Source: Diaminobutyricibacter sp049994905 (GTDB taxonomy: Bacteria > Actinomycetota > Actinomycetes > Actinomycetales > Microbacteriaceae). Taken from it: DNA of 64,000 bases. The notes under the pieces are model-generated. The model made no database searches and was not told the origin of the DNA. It saw only the letters and a program-made list of their open reading frames with translations. Both the position numbers and the translations under genes were made by a program. The stretch lies in assembly GCF_049994905.1 (NCBI RefSeq), contig NZ_CP188258.1, positions 1,612,001-1,676,000 of the forward strand, written 5' to 3'. Positions 1 through 8,995 of the stretch are shown in pieces; positions within the stretch are counted from its first letter, which is position 1; every line of letters starts with the position of its first letter.

Positions 1-1
1 T

Positions 2-367
2 GCGGCACGCTACGAGTCGCGCATCGACATGTGCGTCGGTATCGGCGGCAGCCCAGAAGGCATCACGACGGCGTGTGCCATCAAGGCGATCGGTGGTTTC
101 ATGCAGGGCCAGCTGGCGCCGCGCGATGACGCGGAGCGCGAGAAGGCACGTGCTGCCGGCCTCGACTACGACGTGGTCCTCAGTGCGGACGACATGGTCA
201 GGGGCGACAACACGTTCTTCGTGGCGACGGGCGTGACCGACGGTGGACTCGTCGAGGGTGTGCGGCGCAAGGGTCCGATCATTCGCACGGAGTCGATCGT
301 GCTGCGCAGCCGCTCCGGCACCATCCGGCGCATCAGCGCCGACCACCTCGCCGAGAAGTGGCTGTAG
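2..367 (+). CDS. glpX: Fructose-1,6-bisphosphatase class II, C-terminal part
   Basis: The reading frame is open from the first bases of the window, so only the last 121 residues are present. The stretch CVGIGGSPEGI followed by FMQGQL, and later GDNTFFVATGVTDG, is characteristic of the GlpX family. These enzymes remove the 1-phosphate from fructose 1,6-bisphosphate in gluconeogenesis and are the usual FBPase of actinomycetes. The active-site part lies upstream, outside the window. The gene converges on rmuC; the 216 bp between them hold a short direct repeat and GC-rich dyads. Identification is firm even though the gene is truncated by the window edge. Confidence 0.93.
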   Translation, partial: AARYESRIDMCVGIGGSPEGITTACAIKAIGGFMQGQLAPRDDAEREKARAAGLDYDVVLSADDMVRGDNTFFVATGVTDGGLVEGVRRKGPIIRTESIVLRSRSGTIRRISADHLAEKWL

Positions 368-456
368 CGGGTCCGGGCGTCGTGCCCACCTTCTGAACGA
401 GTGCCCAGGTTGCAGCGCGCGCAGGAGTTCCGAACGTGTGCACGGGTTCTTTAGGG

Positions 457-495
457 GTGCACGAAGGTGGTGTGGATGTGCACCAAGGTGGTGTG
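457..495. repeat. Two 18-bp direct repeats, 21-bp period
   Basis: Positions 457-474 and 478-495 carry the same 18-mer with one mismatch (GTGCACGAAGGTGGTGTG in the first copy). The period of 21 bp is about two helical turns. The repeat lies in the gap between the convergent glpX and rmuC genes, where no promoter is expected. I see no coding potential on either strand. It could be a protein-binding site or a local slippage duplication; nothing in the sequence decides this. Confidence 0.5.
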
Positions 496-583
496 CACAC
501 CAGACAGACCATGCGAGCCGGGACGGAAAGAGCGCGAGTGGGTCGCCAACGGCCCGGAATGTGCGGCAGTCCGGGCGCCGTGG

Positions 584-1927
584 CTACGCGCTCTTGCGCC
601 CGGCGTCGTCGCGGCCGGCGAGTTCGAGCGGGGCGATCTCGCTGACGAGCTCGAAGGCCGTGAGCTCGCGGGGCGCTTCTTCAATGCCGTTCAGTACCCC
701 GATGACCTTCGACTCGTCGAGGGCGTTGAGCTTGCGCGCCGTCGGAAGCACCTGGCGTTCGAGCGACCCCACGAAGCCGTTGTAGTCCTTCACCGTGCGC
801 TCGATCGACCGACCGAGCTTCTCGATGTGCGATGCCGTCGTGGACAGCCGCGAGTACAGTTCCCGGCTCAGGTCGAAGAGCACCTTCGCATCCTGGGTGA
901 GCACATCCTGCTGCCAGCTGAAGGCGACCGTCTTGAGCACCGACCAGAGTGTGACGGGGGAGGCGAGCGCCACGCGCTTGCTGAACGCGAACTCCATGAT
1001 CGTCGGATCGGCTTCCATCGCCGAAGAGACGAGGGACTCGCTCGGAATGAAGGCGATGACGAGTTCGGGTGACGCCTCGAGTCCGGCCCAGTAGGTCTTG
1101 CTGCCGAGCGTGGTGATGTGGTCACGTACGGCCTTGACGTGCTGTTTGAGGAGGGCCTCGCGCTGCGCGGCCTCCACACCCGTCGCGGTCGCGGGGATCT
1201 GGCTGGCCTCGAGGTATGCGTTGAACGGAACCTTCGCGTCGAGAGCGATGCTCTTGCCGCCCGGAAGATGCACGATCATGTCTGGTCGGCCGGCGCCGGA
1301 GTCGGAGTGGATGCTCGACTGCACGGTGAAATCGACCCGTTCGAGCAGGCCGGCGGCCTCGACGACGCTGCGCAACTGTGTCTCACCCCACACTCCGCGG
1401 GTGCTGTTCGAGCGCAGTGCAGACGCCAGCGACTCGGCGGTGCTGCGGAGGCGTTCCTCGCTCTCGGTGGCCGACTTCAGCTGCTGGGTCAGCTCGCCGT
1501 GCTGATGGCTGCGCTGGGCTTCGAGTTCGGTGACCTTCTTCTGCATGTCCTGCAGGCTCTCGCGCACGGGCGCCAGGGCCTGGAGCACCTTGCTCTCCGA
1601 CCGCTCCCGTTCCTCACGCGCATGCTGTTCGGCACGGTGGCGCTCGACGAGCTCGCGGTACTGGTCCTGAAGGCCGCCCACCTGCTCGCGGAGCGCATCC
1701 ACCCGGGCTTCTGCGGCCGCGAGATCGGACCGGATCTCGGCCTGCACCTCTGCCTCGGATGCCCGGACACGCGCCAGCTCCACCTCGTGACGTGCGACGA
1801 GCACGGCGGGGTCGTCGGTCTGCTCCGCAGGGGCGGCCGTGCGGCCGCGCAACGCGAGCATGGTGGCGAATCCGCCGAGGATTGCTCCGCCGACGAGTCC
1901 GAGGATCAACGCGAGAATGGGGTCCAT
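584..1927 (-). CDS. rmuC: DNA recombination protein RmuC homologue
   Basis: The 447-residue protein has one N-terminal membrane segment (about residues 5-27), a long charged coiled coil (about 40-170) and then the RmuC domain, with ALRSNSTRGVWGETQLR and SIALDAKVPFNAYLE as recognisable family blocks. RmuC proteins limit inversions and rearrangements at short inverted repeats in E. coli; the biochemical activity is unsettled but a nuclease-like fold is predicted. The ATG at 1927 puts the membrane helix at the very N-terminus as in relatives. The 3' end faces glpX. No regulatory signal is obvious upstream. Length and architecture are normal for the family. Confidence 0.92.
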   Translation of the reverse strand: MDPILALILGLVGGAILGGFATMLALRGRTAAPAEQTDDPAVLVARHEVELARVRASEAEVQAEIRSDLAAAEARVDALREQVGGLQDQYRELVERHRAEQHAREERERSESKVLQALAPVRESLQDMQKKVTELEAQRSHQHGELTQQLKSATESEERLRSTAESLASALRSNSTRGVWGETQLRSVVEAAGLLERVDFTVQSSIHSDSGAGRPDMIVHLPGGKSIALDAKVPFNAYLEASQIPATATGVEAAQREALLKQHVKAVRDHITTLGSKTYWAGLEASPELVIAFIPSESLVSSAMEADPTIMEFAFSKRVALASPVTLWSVLKTVAFSWQQDVLTQDAKVLFDLSRELYSRLSTTASHIEKLGRSIERTVKDYNGFVGSLERQVLPTARKLNALDESKVIGVLNGIEEAPRELTAFELVSEIAPLELAGRDDAGRKSA

Positions 1928-2008
1928 GGCATCAGTGTGACAGCGGCCTCCGACACCGGCTGTTGCAAGCGCCGTGAACCGCGAAATCCGGTTCTGAGCC
2001 GGATTCGC

Positions 2009-2590
2009 CTATGCCGCGACCGGGGTGCCGATGCGTCCGACCCTGGCGGCGGTCGCCGCAGCCAGTTCGGAGATCGTCGAAGCGTCGTGCCGACGCGCTG
2101 CGTGGATGATGATCGCCGCGCACGCCTCGGCGTCTGCGAGCGCGTCGTGGTGGTGGAAGTCCTCGAAGCCGGCGGCCATCGCCGCGACCGGCAGTCGGTA
2201 CGAGTCGAGGTGGTAGGTCTTGCGCGCCACCTGCAGGCTGCAAAGGTAGGAGAAATCGGGGCAGGGGAGCGCGGTCGCTGCACATGCCGCGCGGATGACA
2301 CCCATGTCGAAGCCCGCATTGTGGGCGACGAGGTGGTCGCCCTCGGCGAAATCGATCAGGTCGGGAAGCTGCTCGGCCCAGCCGGCCGCACCCACGACAT
2401 CCGATGCCCTGAGGCCGTGGATGCGTGTATTCCATTCGAGGAATTCGTCGTGCCCGAGCGGTGGCTGGATCAGCCAGCCCGTGCGGTCGACGACGCGACC
2501 GGAACGCACCTTGATGAGTCCGACGGAACACGCGGACGCACTGCTGGAGTTCGCGGTCTCGAAGTCGATTGCAGTGAAATCCAGTGGCAC
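2009..2590 (-). CDS. DnaQ-like 3'-5' exonuclease (DEDDh family)
   Basis: With a GTG start at 2590 this is 193 residues beginning MPLDFTAIDFETANS. Exo I is DFET (about residues 9-12), Exo II is HNAGFDMG (about 90-97) and Exo III is HHDALADAEA near residue 147, giving the His and Asp of the DEDDh class. The protein is a stand-alone exonuclease of the DNA polymerase III epsilon type, without a polymerase-binding tail or BRCT domain, so a role in proofreading, repair or RNA/oligonucleotide trimming is possible. The frame stays open upstream to 2965, but that extension has no family similarity and runs into the oppositely oriented methyltransferase, so I reject the longer start. Confidence 0.85.
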   Translation of the reverse strand: MPLDFTAIDFETANSSSASACSVGLIKVRSGRVVDRTGWLIQPPLGHDEFLEWNTRIHGLRASDVVGAAGWAEQLPDLIDFAEGDHLVAHNAGFDMGVIRAACAATALPCPDFSYLCSLQVARKTYHLDSYRLPVAAMAAGFEDFHHHDALADAEACAAIIIHAARRHDASTISELAAATAARVGRIGTPVAA

Positions 2591-2689
2591 GGTGCCATGG
2601 TCGCATGCACGACCGACGTCACCGTGGAGGAACGCCGCGCGCCGCGCATCCGCCCCGGTCGATCCTCGAGGAACGTCGGATGCCGTGCC

Positions 2690-2695
2690 TAGACT
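2690..2695 (+). promoter_or_regulatory. -10 box for a leaderless transcript
   Basis: TAGACT lies exactly 6 nt before the ATG at 2702, so transcription would begin at or next to the start codon. No Shine-Dalgarno sequence is present upstream of this ATG, which fits leaderless initiation. The same spacing recurs before several other genes in the window. Confidence 0.55.
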
Positions 2696-2701
2696 CGAAG
2701 C

Positions 2702-3457
2702 ATGCGCGAACGAAACGACGTGACGGCCCACGCCCGGGCGTTCGACCAGGCGGCAGATGTGTACGAGTCCTCGCGCCCGTCCTACCCGCGCGAGGCCGCC
2801 GACTGGCTGGTGCCGGCTGACGCGAAACGCGTGCTCGACCTGGGTGCGGGCACCGGAAAGCTCACCAGGCTGCTTGTCGACCGGGGGCTCGACATCGTGG
2901 CCGTCGATCCGTCCGCACAGATGCTGGGCGTTCTCGAACGGTCGCTCCACGGTATCCCGACACACCTCGGATCGGGTGAGGACATCCCTCTCGGCGAAGC
3001 GAGCGTCGACGCCGTCGTGTCAGGGCAGGCGTGGCACTGGGTCGACGCGGCGCTCGCCGTGCCCGAAGTCGCCCGCGTGCTGCGGCCGGGTGGAACCCTC
3101 GGCCTCGTCTGGAATTCGCGCGACGAATCGGTCGACTGGGTGGCCGAGTTCGGCCGCCTCATCGGCGGCGACGTCGTCTACGCCCCCGCGAACACACCGC
3201 CCCGCGTCGGTCCGCCCTTCGGGCCGCTCGAAAAGTTCGACGTGCGCTGGTCGCAACAGCTCACGATCGATGGCCTGCTCGACCTTGTCCGGTCTCGCAG
3301 CTACTTCATCACGAAGCAGCCGGATGAGCAGGTCGCCGTGCTCGAATCGGTGCGGCGGCTGGTGGCCGAGCATCCATCACTCGCAGGGCGCGACACCATC
3401 GAAATGCCGTACATCACCGAGTGCTACCGCACGCAACTGGCGAACGAGACCAGCTGA
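2702..3457 (+). CDS. Class I SAM-dependent methyltransferase
   Basis: A 251-residue protein with methyltransferase motif I as VLDLGAGTGKLTRLLVDRG (about residues 44-62), followed by IVAVDPSAQML (motif II acidic residue binding the SAM ribose) and later EVARVLRPGGTLGLVWN, typical of the Methyltransf_11 family. The substrate cannot be told from sequence; relatives act on small molecules or lipids and are often annotated only as SAM methyltransferases. The N-terminus (AFDQAADVYESSRPSYP) matches the usual lead-in of this family, which supports the ATG at 2702. The gene starts 111 bp from the divergent exonuclease start and is followed 25 bp later by a VOC-family gene that may be co-transcribed. 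Confidence 0.87.
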   Translation: MRERNDVTAHARAFDQAADVYESSRPSYPREAADWLVPADAKRVLDLGAGTGKLTRLLVDRGLDIVAVDPSAQMLGVLERSLHGIPTHLGSGEDIPLGEASVDAVVSGQAWHWVDAALAVPEVARVLRPGGTLGLVWNSRDESVDWVAEFGRLIGGDVVYAPANTPPRVGPPFGPLEKFDVRWSQQLTIDGLLDLVRSRSYFITKQPDEQVAVLESVRRLVAEHPSLAGRDTIEMPYITECYRTQLANETS

Positions 3458-3482
3458 AGCGGTCGCATGCGAAAGGATCATC

Positions 3483-3872
3483 GTGTTCCTCGGACTCCGA
3501 ACCATCGTCTATCCCGCACCCGACCTCGACGCCAGCAGAGCCTGGTGGACGCAGGTGCTCGGCGTGCCGCCGTACTTCGACGAGCCGTTCTATGTCGGCT
3601 TCAATCCGGGCGGCTACGAACTCGGCCTCGACCCCGCGGGTGACCCGGCGCTCGGTGCCCGAACCTACTGGGGTGTGCGCGACGTCGAGGCCGCGGCGGC
3701 GCGGCTGATCGCCCTCGGTGCGGTCGTGGTCGAGCCGATCACGGAGCCCGGCGAAGGCATCAAGCTCGGGATGTTCCGCAACCCTGCAGGCGACCTGATC
3801 GGGTTGATCGAGAACCCGGTCTTCGAGGTGCTGCCGGTTGCCGCCGTCGATGGTGGCGGCACCGGGCGCTGA
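3483..3872 (+). CDS. VOC (glyoxalase/bleomycin resistance) family protein
   Basis: The 129-residue product starts at GTG 3483, preceded by AAAGGA at a spacing of about 7 nt. It has the two beta-alpha-beta-beta-beta units of the vicinal oxygen chelate fold: LRTIVYPAPDLDASRAWWTQ opens the first, YWGVRDVEAAAARLIALGA the second, and FRNPAGDLIGLIENP is the usual C-terminal strand with a metal-ligand glutamate position. Such proteins are metal-dependent lyases, dioxygenases or antibiotic-binding proteins; no substrate can be assigned. It lies 25 bp after the methyltransferase gene on the same strand. Confidence 0.83.
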   Translation: MFLGLRTIVYPAPDLDASRAWWTQVLGVPPYFDEPFYVGFNPGGYELGLDPAGDPALGARTYWGVRDVEAAAARLIALGAVVVEPITEPGEGIKLGMFRNPAGDLIGLIENPVFEVLPVAAVDGGGTGR

Positions 3873-3921
3873 CCGCATCCACAGCCTGATGGATGCGGGA
3901 ACCGCAGCCCGACGCCCCCGG

Positions 3922-3927
3922 TAGACT
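3922..3927 (+). promoter_or_regulatory. -10 box in front of ychF
   Basis: TAGACT stands 8 nt upstream of the GTG start of ychF at 3936. There is no Shine-Dalgarno sequence in the C-rich interval between them, so a leaderless or near-leaderless transcript is likely. The identical hexamer precedes the methyltransferase gene at 2702. Confidence 0.5.
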
Positions 3928-3935
3928 GGACCCCC

Positions 3936-5009
<1,074 letters not shown>

Positions 5010-5173
5010 GCGGCAATGCCATGCCTGAGTGACGTCCTCAAGCCGGTTCGGGCACTCCCTGACGAGGTTCTGGCGGTAGATCGTCGAAGGCCCCACATCG
5101 GGTTAGTGCTTCGCCCGCGAACTGGGGGAGGCGACCATCCTCGTGGGTCCTAGCGTGGAAGCGGCCGTGACGC
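5010..5173. other. Intergenic, no gene seen
   Basis: I see no ORF with family features, no tRNA and no clear terminator in the 164 bp after ychF. The segment is the first stretch inside the inferred island. Confidence 0.5.
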
Positions 5174-5865
5174 GTGAGGTTGGGGGTCATTTTGTCGATC
5201 GGGACGACACCGACTATTCCGGCGGGTTGGTATCAGGATCCATCGACATCGGACACCTCGGCGCGACGCTGGTGGGATGGCGTCCATTGGACAAGCTACG
5301 TCTCGTCGGTGACGCCACCAACGCCCTTTGCTCCCTCCGAGCAACAAAGTCACGGAATCACCTCGGCGCAGTCGACTCGACGCGTTCGGCTGGATTGCGC
5401 TTGCCCTGAGCCTTCTTGACTCGGTCATCATCGTTGTCTCTTTGCGGCTGCCCGCATTCGTTCCGCTGCTGATTCCTGCTGGCATTCTGGCAGTTGCGTC
5501 CGCGGTCACGGCATTGGTGTTGCGGGGTAAACGCAAGGCTGCTCCGCTAGTTGCCCCGATCATCGCGATCGTGCTGACCCGTCACGACCAGAACAATCGA
5601 ACGAGGCATCCGAGCCCAGGGGAGCGCATACCACTGGCCGACCTCGGTGACCGCAGCACCAGACGGCACGGTTTCCGTGGGCGGCAAGATCGTCGCGAAG
5701 CTGGCTCCGGGCCAAACGTTGAACTATCAGAGCACCAAGGGTGGCGAAGACTTTGTGCTGCGCGTCAACGGCAGCGTGCCTGGGGAGTACTTCTACTACG
5801 ACCTCGACACTCACGTGATCGTTACGTATTGCTACACCGGCGACCACGCATGTGACGCAGGTTAG
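5174..5865 (+). pseudogene. Frameshifted DUF2510 membrane protein
   Basis: Three overlapping pieces in three frames look like one original gene. The first (GTG 5174 or TTG 5192) encodes IPAGWYQDPSTSDTSARRWW then DGVHWTSYV, the DUF2510 module typical of actinomycete membrane proteins. The next frame (about 5330-5600) encodes RLDAFGWIALALSLLDSVII and a second hydrophobic helix pair, as expected after DUF2510. A third frame (open from about 5578) encodes a soluble tail with GGKIVAKLAPGQTLNYQ and ends at 5865. Two single-base shifts, near 5330-5390 and near 5575, break it. Sequencing error is possible, but the neighbouring gene is also broken, so I favour decay. Confidence 0.6.
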
Positions 5866-5912
5866 GAGCCAATTCCCCGCCAGCTCCTGCCTCGTCATCG
5901 AGTTGAAGGGCA

Positions 5913-6267
5913 GTGTCCACGAGCTACCAGCTCGCGTTTGGGCGTACGAGTGGTGATCTCGCTGCTGGAAATGTCTGTAGGCGGATTAGCGATGGCGAGA
6001 ACCCTGTGGACGGTCTGGAGACTCTCGATCCGGCCGAGATCGAAGGTGTGCTTTCTGCCGCCAGAAGGTTCGCTCGCCCTGGCCGGACATGCCGATCTGA
6101 GCGGTGAAATCGGCAGCATCGACGTTGACAGCACTTCGCAATTCGTTGCACGTACCTGTTACGGAATGGACGAAGACGGGTGGAATCCGGTTATCGACGT
6201 TTTCCGCCTACCGTTCTGGGATCCACAGACGAAAGAACGCTTCGCGACCCTTTACAGCATTCGCTAA
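5913..6267 (+). pseudogene. Frameshifted small protein of unknown function
   Basis: The frame from GTG 5913 encodes SYQLAFGRTSGDLAAGNVC then RISDGENPVDGLETLDPAEI, and around 6060 protein-like sequence continues one frame over with GEIGSIDVDSTSQFVARTCY then IDVFRLPFWDPQTKERF, ending at a TAA at 6265. Together the pieces resemble small actinomycete proteins that begin with a short YxLA segment and end with an FPLYDPQxxxRF-like motif; some sit next to contact-dependent or polymorphic toxin loci. I cannot name the family with certainty. A one-base shift near 6055-6070 separates the halves. It is adjacent to another frameshifted gene inside the island. Confidence 0.42.
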
Positions 6268-6424
6268 GGGCGTCAGTACTGGGGCGGGCGAGCGCCCCCT
6301 GACTCAAATCGACATGAGTCTACGAACAGTCCGGCCTGATCCTGCACATTCCACACAGGGCGACTTGTCCACAAACCCTGGGATCTGGTCCGAGGGCGCC
6401 TTGCTTCCACGACAGGCTCGACGT

Positions 6425-6916
6425 ATGGGAATCAGATACTACGCGTACGCCTTCGACGCTGACATGACAGAACGTGCGAAGGCCGACCCGAGGAGCTTCA
6501 TCAGTGACGATCCGCTTGCGGACGCATGGGGCTTGCCGCACGGTGCCCAAACTGCCGTGACCAACTTTGAACAATCGGTGCCCTCGACCGAAATGCTGAA
6601 CCTCGACAAAGCCTGGCCACTCTTGCAGGAGATAACGAAACCCAGCGCGACAGATCGTCGGCCACGACCTGGGTACCGCATGTTCGAGGGACAGGCCACG
6701 ATGCACGGAGATGGTTGGACTCCTTGGGTGCGAGCCCTGTCGCCGACGGAAGTGATCGAGATTGCTGAGGATCTCGTCGAACTGCTGCCTGCAGTGCGCG
6801 ACGCTGAGATAGCTCACCGCGACACCCGATACGTGCTCGATTACCTGAACCGCGCGGTGGAATTCGTGACGGGTGTGGCCGCATCCAATCGGGGATTCGC
6901 CTATCTGATTGGTTAG
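6425..6916 (+). CDS. Conserved hypothetical, possibly YfbM/DUF1877-like
   Basis: Starting at ATG 6425 gives 163 residues beginning MGIRYYAYAFDADMTERAK. Recognisable blocks are SDDPLADAWGLPHG, LNLDKAWPLLQEIT, YRMFEGQATMHGDGWTPWVR and the terminal GFAYLIG. The combination of LDKAWPLL with an MFEG/W block is reminiscent of YfbM/DUF1877 proteins, which often act as immunity-like or accessory proteins, but the match is from memory. No signal peptide or membrane segment is present. The frame is open further upstream, but that part is unlike protein and has no ribosome site. The gene looks intact, unlike the two before it, and lies 62 bp before the fitA start. Confidence 0.6.
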   Translation: MGIRYYAYAFDADMTERAKADPRSFISDDPLADAWGLPHGAQTAVTNFEQSVPSTEMLNLDKAWPLLQEITKPSATDRRPRPGYRMFEGQATMHGDGWTPWVRALSPTEVIEIAEDLVELLPAVRDAEIAHRDTRYVLDYLNRAVEFVTGVAASNRGFAYLIG

Positions 6917-6938
6917 CGGTGAAGCATTCGTTGGCGCA

Positions 6939-6958
6939 TGATATCGTTGCTGATATCA
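6939..6958 (+). promoter_or_regulatory. Probable FitAB operator, two TGATATC boxes
   Basis: TGATATC at 6939-6945 and TGATATCA at 6951-6958 are spaced 12 bp apart. Because GATATC is itself palindromic, the site reads as both a direct and an inverted repeat. It ends 20 bp before the antitoxin start, where toxin-antitoxin complexes of this type normally bind to repress their own operon. Immediately downstream lies AAGGAGGTGAT (6962-6972), an unusually complete match to the anti-Shine-Dalgarno sequence. Confidence 0.6.
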
Positions 6959-6978
6959 GCCAAGGAGGTGATGATCCC

Positions 6979-7212
6979 ATGGCTTCGATCATCGTCCGCG
7001 GACTCGATGAATGGGTCAAGGAGCAGCTCACCGCTCAGGCGAAACAGCACGGGCGTTCTATGGAGGCTGAGGCTCGCGACATTCTGACCAGAGCCGCACG
7101 GAAACCGCACATCGGTCTTGCGCTTATGCAGGCTGCTCAGCACGTCGGCGGTGTCGATGACCTCGTGGTTCCGGTGCGCGACGACATCGCGCGAGCAGTG
7201 GAGTTCGAGTGA
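6979..7212 (+). CDS. FitA-like ribbon-helix-helix antitoxin
   Basis: The 77-residue protein begins MASIIVRGLDEWVKEQLTAQ and continues AKQHGRSMEAEARDIL, the Arc/FitA ribbon-helix-helix fold in which the first strand contacts DNA; the acidic C-terminal tail (VRDDIARAVEFE) would wrap the toxin. Start ATG 6979 is fixed by an almost perfect Shine-Dalgarno sequence 6 nt upstream; the frame opens earlier at 6919 but that part carries the operator. It overlaps the PIN toxin gene by 4 nt (GTGA), so the two are translated together. The antitoxin neutralises the toxin and, with it, represses the operon at the upstream TGATATC boxes. Confidence 0.85.
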   Translation: MASIIVRGLDEWVKEQLTAQAKQHGRSMEAEARDILTRAARKPHIGLALMQAAQHVGGVDDLVVPVRDDIARAVEFE

Positions 7213-7628
7213 TCATTCTCGATACGAATGTCATCTCGGAGATAGTCCGTTCAGCTCCGAATGATCGTGTTGTCGCCTGGCTTGAATCCCTCACCGGTGA
7301 AGTTGCGATCACTGCAGTGACGTTCGCTGAGCTACTGGCAGGTGTCCGCAGACTTGCCGATGGCCGGCGAAAGGTGGAGTTGTCGACTCGCATTGCGGCC
7401 GCAATTGAGCCTTTTCGTGGTAGCCGTTCAATTCTGGCCTTCGATGACCCAGCTGCTGCTCACTATGCTGATGTCCTCCTCGCGCGGGAGACGGTCGGGC
7501 ACCCGATTAGTACAGCCGACGCCCAGATCGCTGCGATCTGCCTTGCGTATGAAGCGACCTGCGCCACTCGAAACCTCCGGGATTTCGCACATACAGGGGT
7601 CAACCTGCTCGACCCCTGGCGGGACTGA
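7209..7628 (+). CDS. FitB/VapC-like PIN-domain toxin
   Basis: A 139-residue PIN-domain protein starting MIILDTNVISE. The metal-binding acidic residues are visible as Asp5, the Glu of FAELLAGVRR, the Asp of STADAQIAAIC and the Asp of NLRDF, so the active site looks complete. PIN toxins are Mg-dependent endoribonucleases that cleave tRNA, rRNA or mRNA when the antitoxin decays. The gene uses a GTG start that overlaps the antitoxin stop. An intact pair inside a decaying island is typical of an addiction module that stabilises the DNA carrying it. An inverted repeat (7650-7657 with 7683-7690) downstream could end transcription. Confidence 0.88.
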   Translation: MIILDTNVISEIVRSAPNDRVVAWLESLTGEVAITAVTFAELLAGVRRLADGRRKVELSTRIAAAIEPFRGSRSILAFDDPAAAHYADVLLARETVGHPISTADAQIAAICLAYEATCATRNLRDFAHTGVNLLDPWRD

Positions 7629-7739
7629 ATCTTGATTCCGATGCTGGGAGGAGTCCGGCTCCGAGTTCTGAGTTGGCGACTGCGGACTCCGAGGACCGAA
7701 CGGACGGTCGGGCCCAACCACATGTTTGAATTCGCCGGT

Positions 7740-7757
7740 ACGTGGTCGAGTTCCGCT
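7740..7757 (+). repeat. ychF 3'-end repeat, copy b
   Basis: These 18 bp are identical to the first 18 bp of the ychF terminal repeat (4981-4998). Read in the same frame they give VVEFR, as in YchF. After position 7757 the similarity stops. The copy lies between the FitAB pair and the acyltransferase gene and is not part of any convincing gene. Confidence 0.65.
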
Positions 7758-7772
7758 ACCCGTTCGTCGCCG

Positions 7773-8813
7773 TTAAGCGACAGTAAGTCCGTCCACTGCC
7801 AGCGGCTCAGACAGCTCGGGTTCAGCCTCAGGCTCCTTGGTTGTTGAGACTTTCTGAAAGCGCCGTTTGAGACTCAGGGCCGGCTTCTCGATCAGACGCC
7901 ACGAAACGAATGCCAGGGGCAGGGTGATGATCATCGTCGTCACGAAAACAAGATACGGGTTGAGTGGAATGCTCCACTTGAGTGCAAAGAACACGAGGAC
8001 CTGCGCCACCGGCCAGCCATAAATGTAGGCGCCGTATGAGACGTCGTTCGTGATTCGCACGGATGGGCGGGCAAGCTTGCCCACCCAGATGACGACCACC
8101 GGGAACGACGCAATGTAGATCACCCGGAGCACCTCTTCGGGAGTTACAACGGGGCCGTACAGGAATGGAATGTGACCCACGACGAGCTGATCGACGTAGG
8201 TGAAGACACCGAAATGGGCGGTCAGCGCCAAGCCGATCAAGGCCAGAACCAACAGCTCGATTCGAATCTCAGTGAGGTACAGCGCGAACAGTGCGCCTGC
8301 CGCGAACATCAGGAAAAGCGGCACGATCGCAAGGAAGAAGTCAGACCCATTGCCGATGTTCGCGAGATAGAGAACCCAGGCGACTGCGAAGACCGCGGGG
8401 AACGTGGTTCGGCTCAGGGCGCCCACGATTCCCAATACAGCGATCGCGGCGTAACAGATCACTTCCCACGCGAGAGTCCACACGGGCCCATTCGATATAT
8501 AGGGGACCGGATTGTGAACGAAATTGTGAAGGCGGGCTGCGATCAGACTCGAGACAATGAGCGCGACTACGAGGCCCGGAACAATGCGCAGAAAACGATT
8601 GGTGCCGTACTTGAACAATGATCCGCTGCGTTGATAACTCTGGGCGATGAGAAACCCGCTGATGATAAAGAACCCGTGAACCCCGAGATTGCCCAAGGTT
8701 CGGTTCCAGATCACTGGTTCTGCCTGACCGGCGAGTGCGAACGAATGGGAAAAGATGACCATGGCAGCGAACAGCAGTCTGAGCGCGTCGAAGTTGTTTC
8801 TTCTCGAATCCAC
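7773..8813 (-). CDS. Acyltransferase 3 family membrane protein (OafA-like)
   Basis: From the GTG at 8813, preceded by AAGGAT at a 5-nt spacing, the product is 346 residues with about ten hydrophobic segments. The N-terminus NNFDALRLLFAAMVIFSHS is the family signature and holds the catalytic-type histidine; GVHGFFIISGFLIAQSY and NRFLRIVPGL follow, and YGAYIYGWPVAQVL with RLIEKPAL marks the C-terminal part. These enzymes O-acylate cell-surface polysaccharides or lipids in the plasma membrane. The frame is open 50 codons further upstream, but that part has no membrane helix and no ribosome site. The gene occupies its own interval between repeat copies b and c and looks intact. Confidence 0.86.
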   Translation of the reverse strand: MDSRRNNFDALRLLFAAMVIFSHSFALAGQAEPVIWNRTLGNLGVHGFFIISGFLIAQSYQRSGSLFKYGTNRFLRIVPGLVVALIVSSLIAARLHNFVHNPVPYISNGPVWTLAWEVICYAAIAVLGIVGALSRTTFPAVFAVAWVLYLANIGNGSDFFLAIVPLFLMFAAGALFALYLTEIRIELLVLALIGLALTAHFGVFTYVDQLVVGHIPFLYGPVVTPEEVLRVIYIASFPVVVIWVGKLARPSVRITNDVSYGAYIYGWPVAQVLVFFALKWSIPLNPYLVFVTTMIITLPLAFVSWRLIEKPALSLKRRFQKVSTTKEPEAEPELSEPLAVDGLTVA

Positions 8814-8967
8814 GTTGATCCTTCGAATTACGAGGTGGGGTAGACAGACTGGTTGATTGAGTGTAATGCAGGCTAAGGGGTCGCGCCGACCGCAATCGTG
8901 GGTGGACGGTGGCAACTGGTTTGACGGCTGACATGGCAGACGGCCGAGAATGCGTACGATCATCGCA

Positions 8968-8995
8968 ATGTGGTGGAGTTCCGTTTGATGTATAG
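8968..8995 (+). repeat. ychF 3'-end repeat, copy c (degenerate)
   Basis: Aligned with 4981-5009, 22 of 29 positions match with one single-base gap. The frame still reads NVVEFRLMY, parallel to DVVEFRFNV. It lies between the acyltransferase gene and the HigA remnant. Taken alone it would be weak; its orientation, frame and location with the other copies make it credible. Confidence 0.45.

Noticed and set aside
425..439. GAGTTCCG followed by AACGTGTG near glpX, resembling the ychF terminal repeat
   Set aside because: It needs a 4-bp gap, lies upstream of ychF in unrelated sequence, and does not keep the YchF reading frame.
6841..6880. GCGGTGGAATTCGTGACGGG within the DUF1877-like gene, weakly similar to the ychF repeat
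   Set aside because: It is well inside a coding region and similarity is limited to a few bases.
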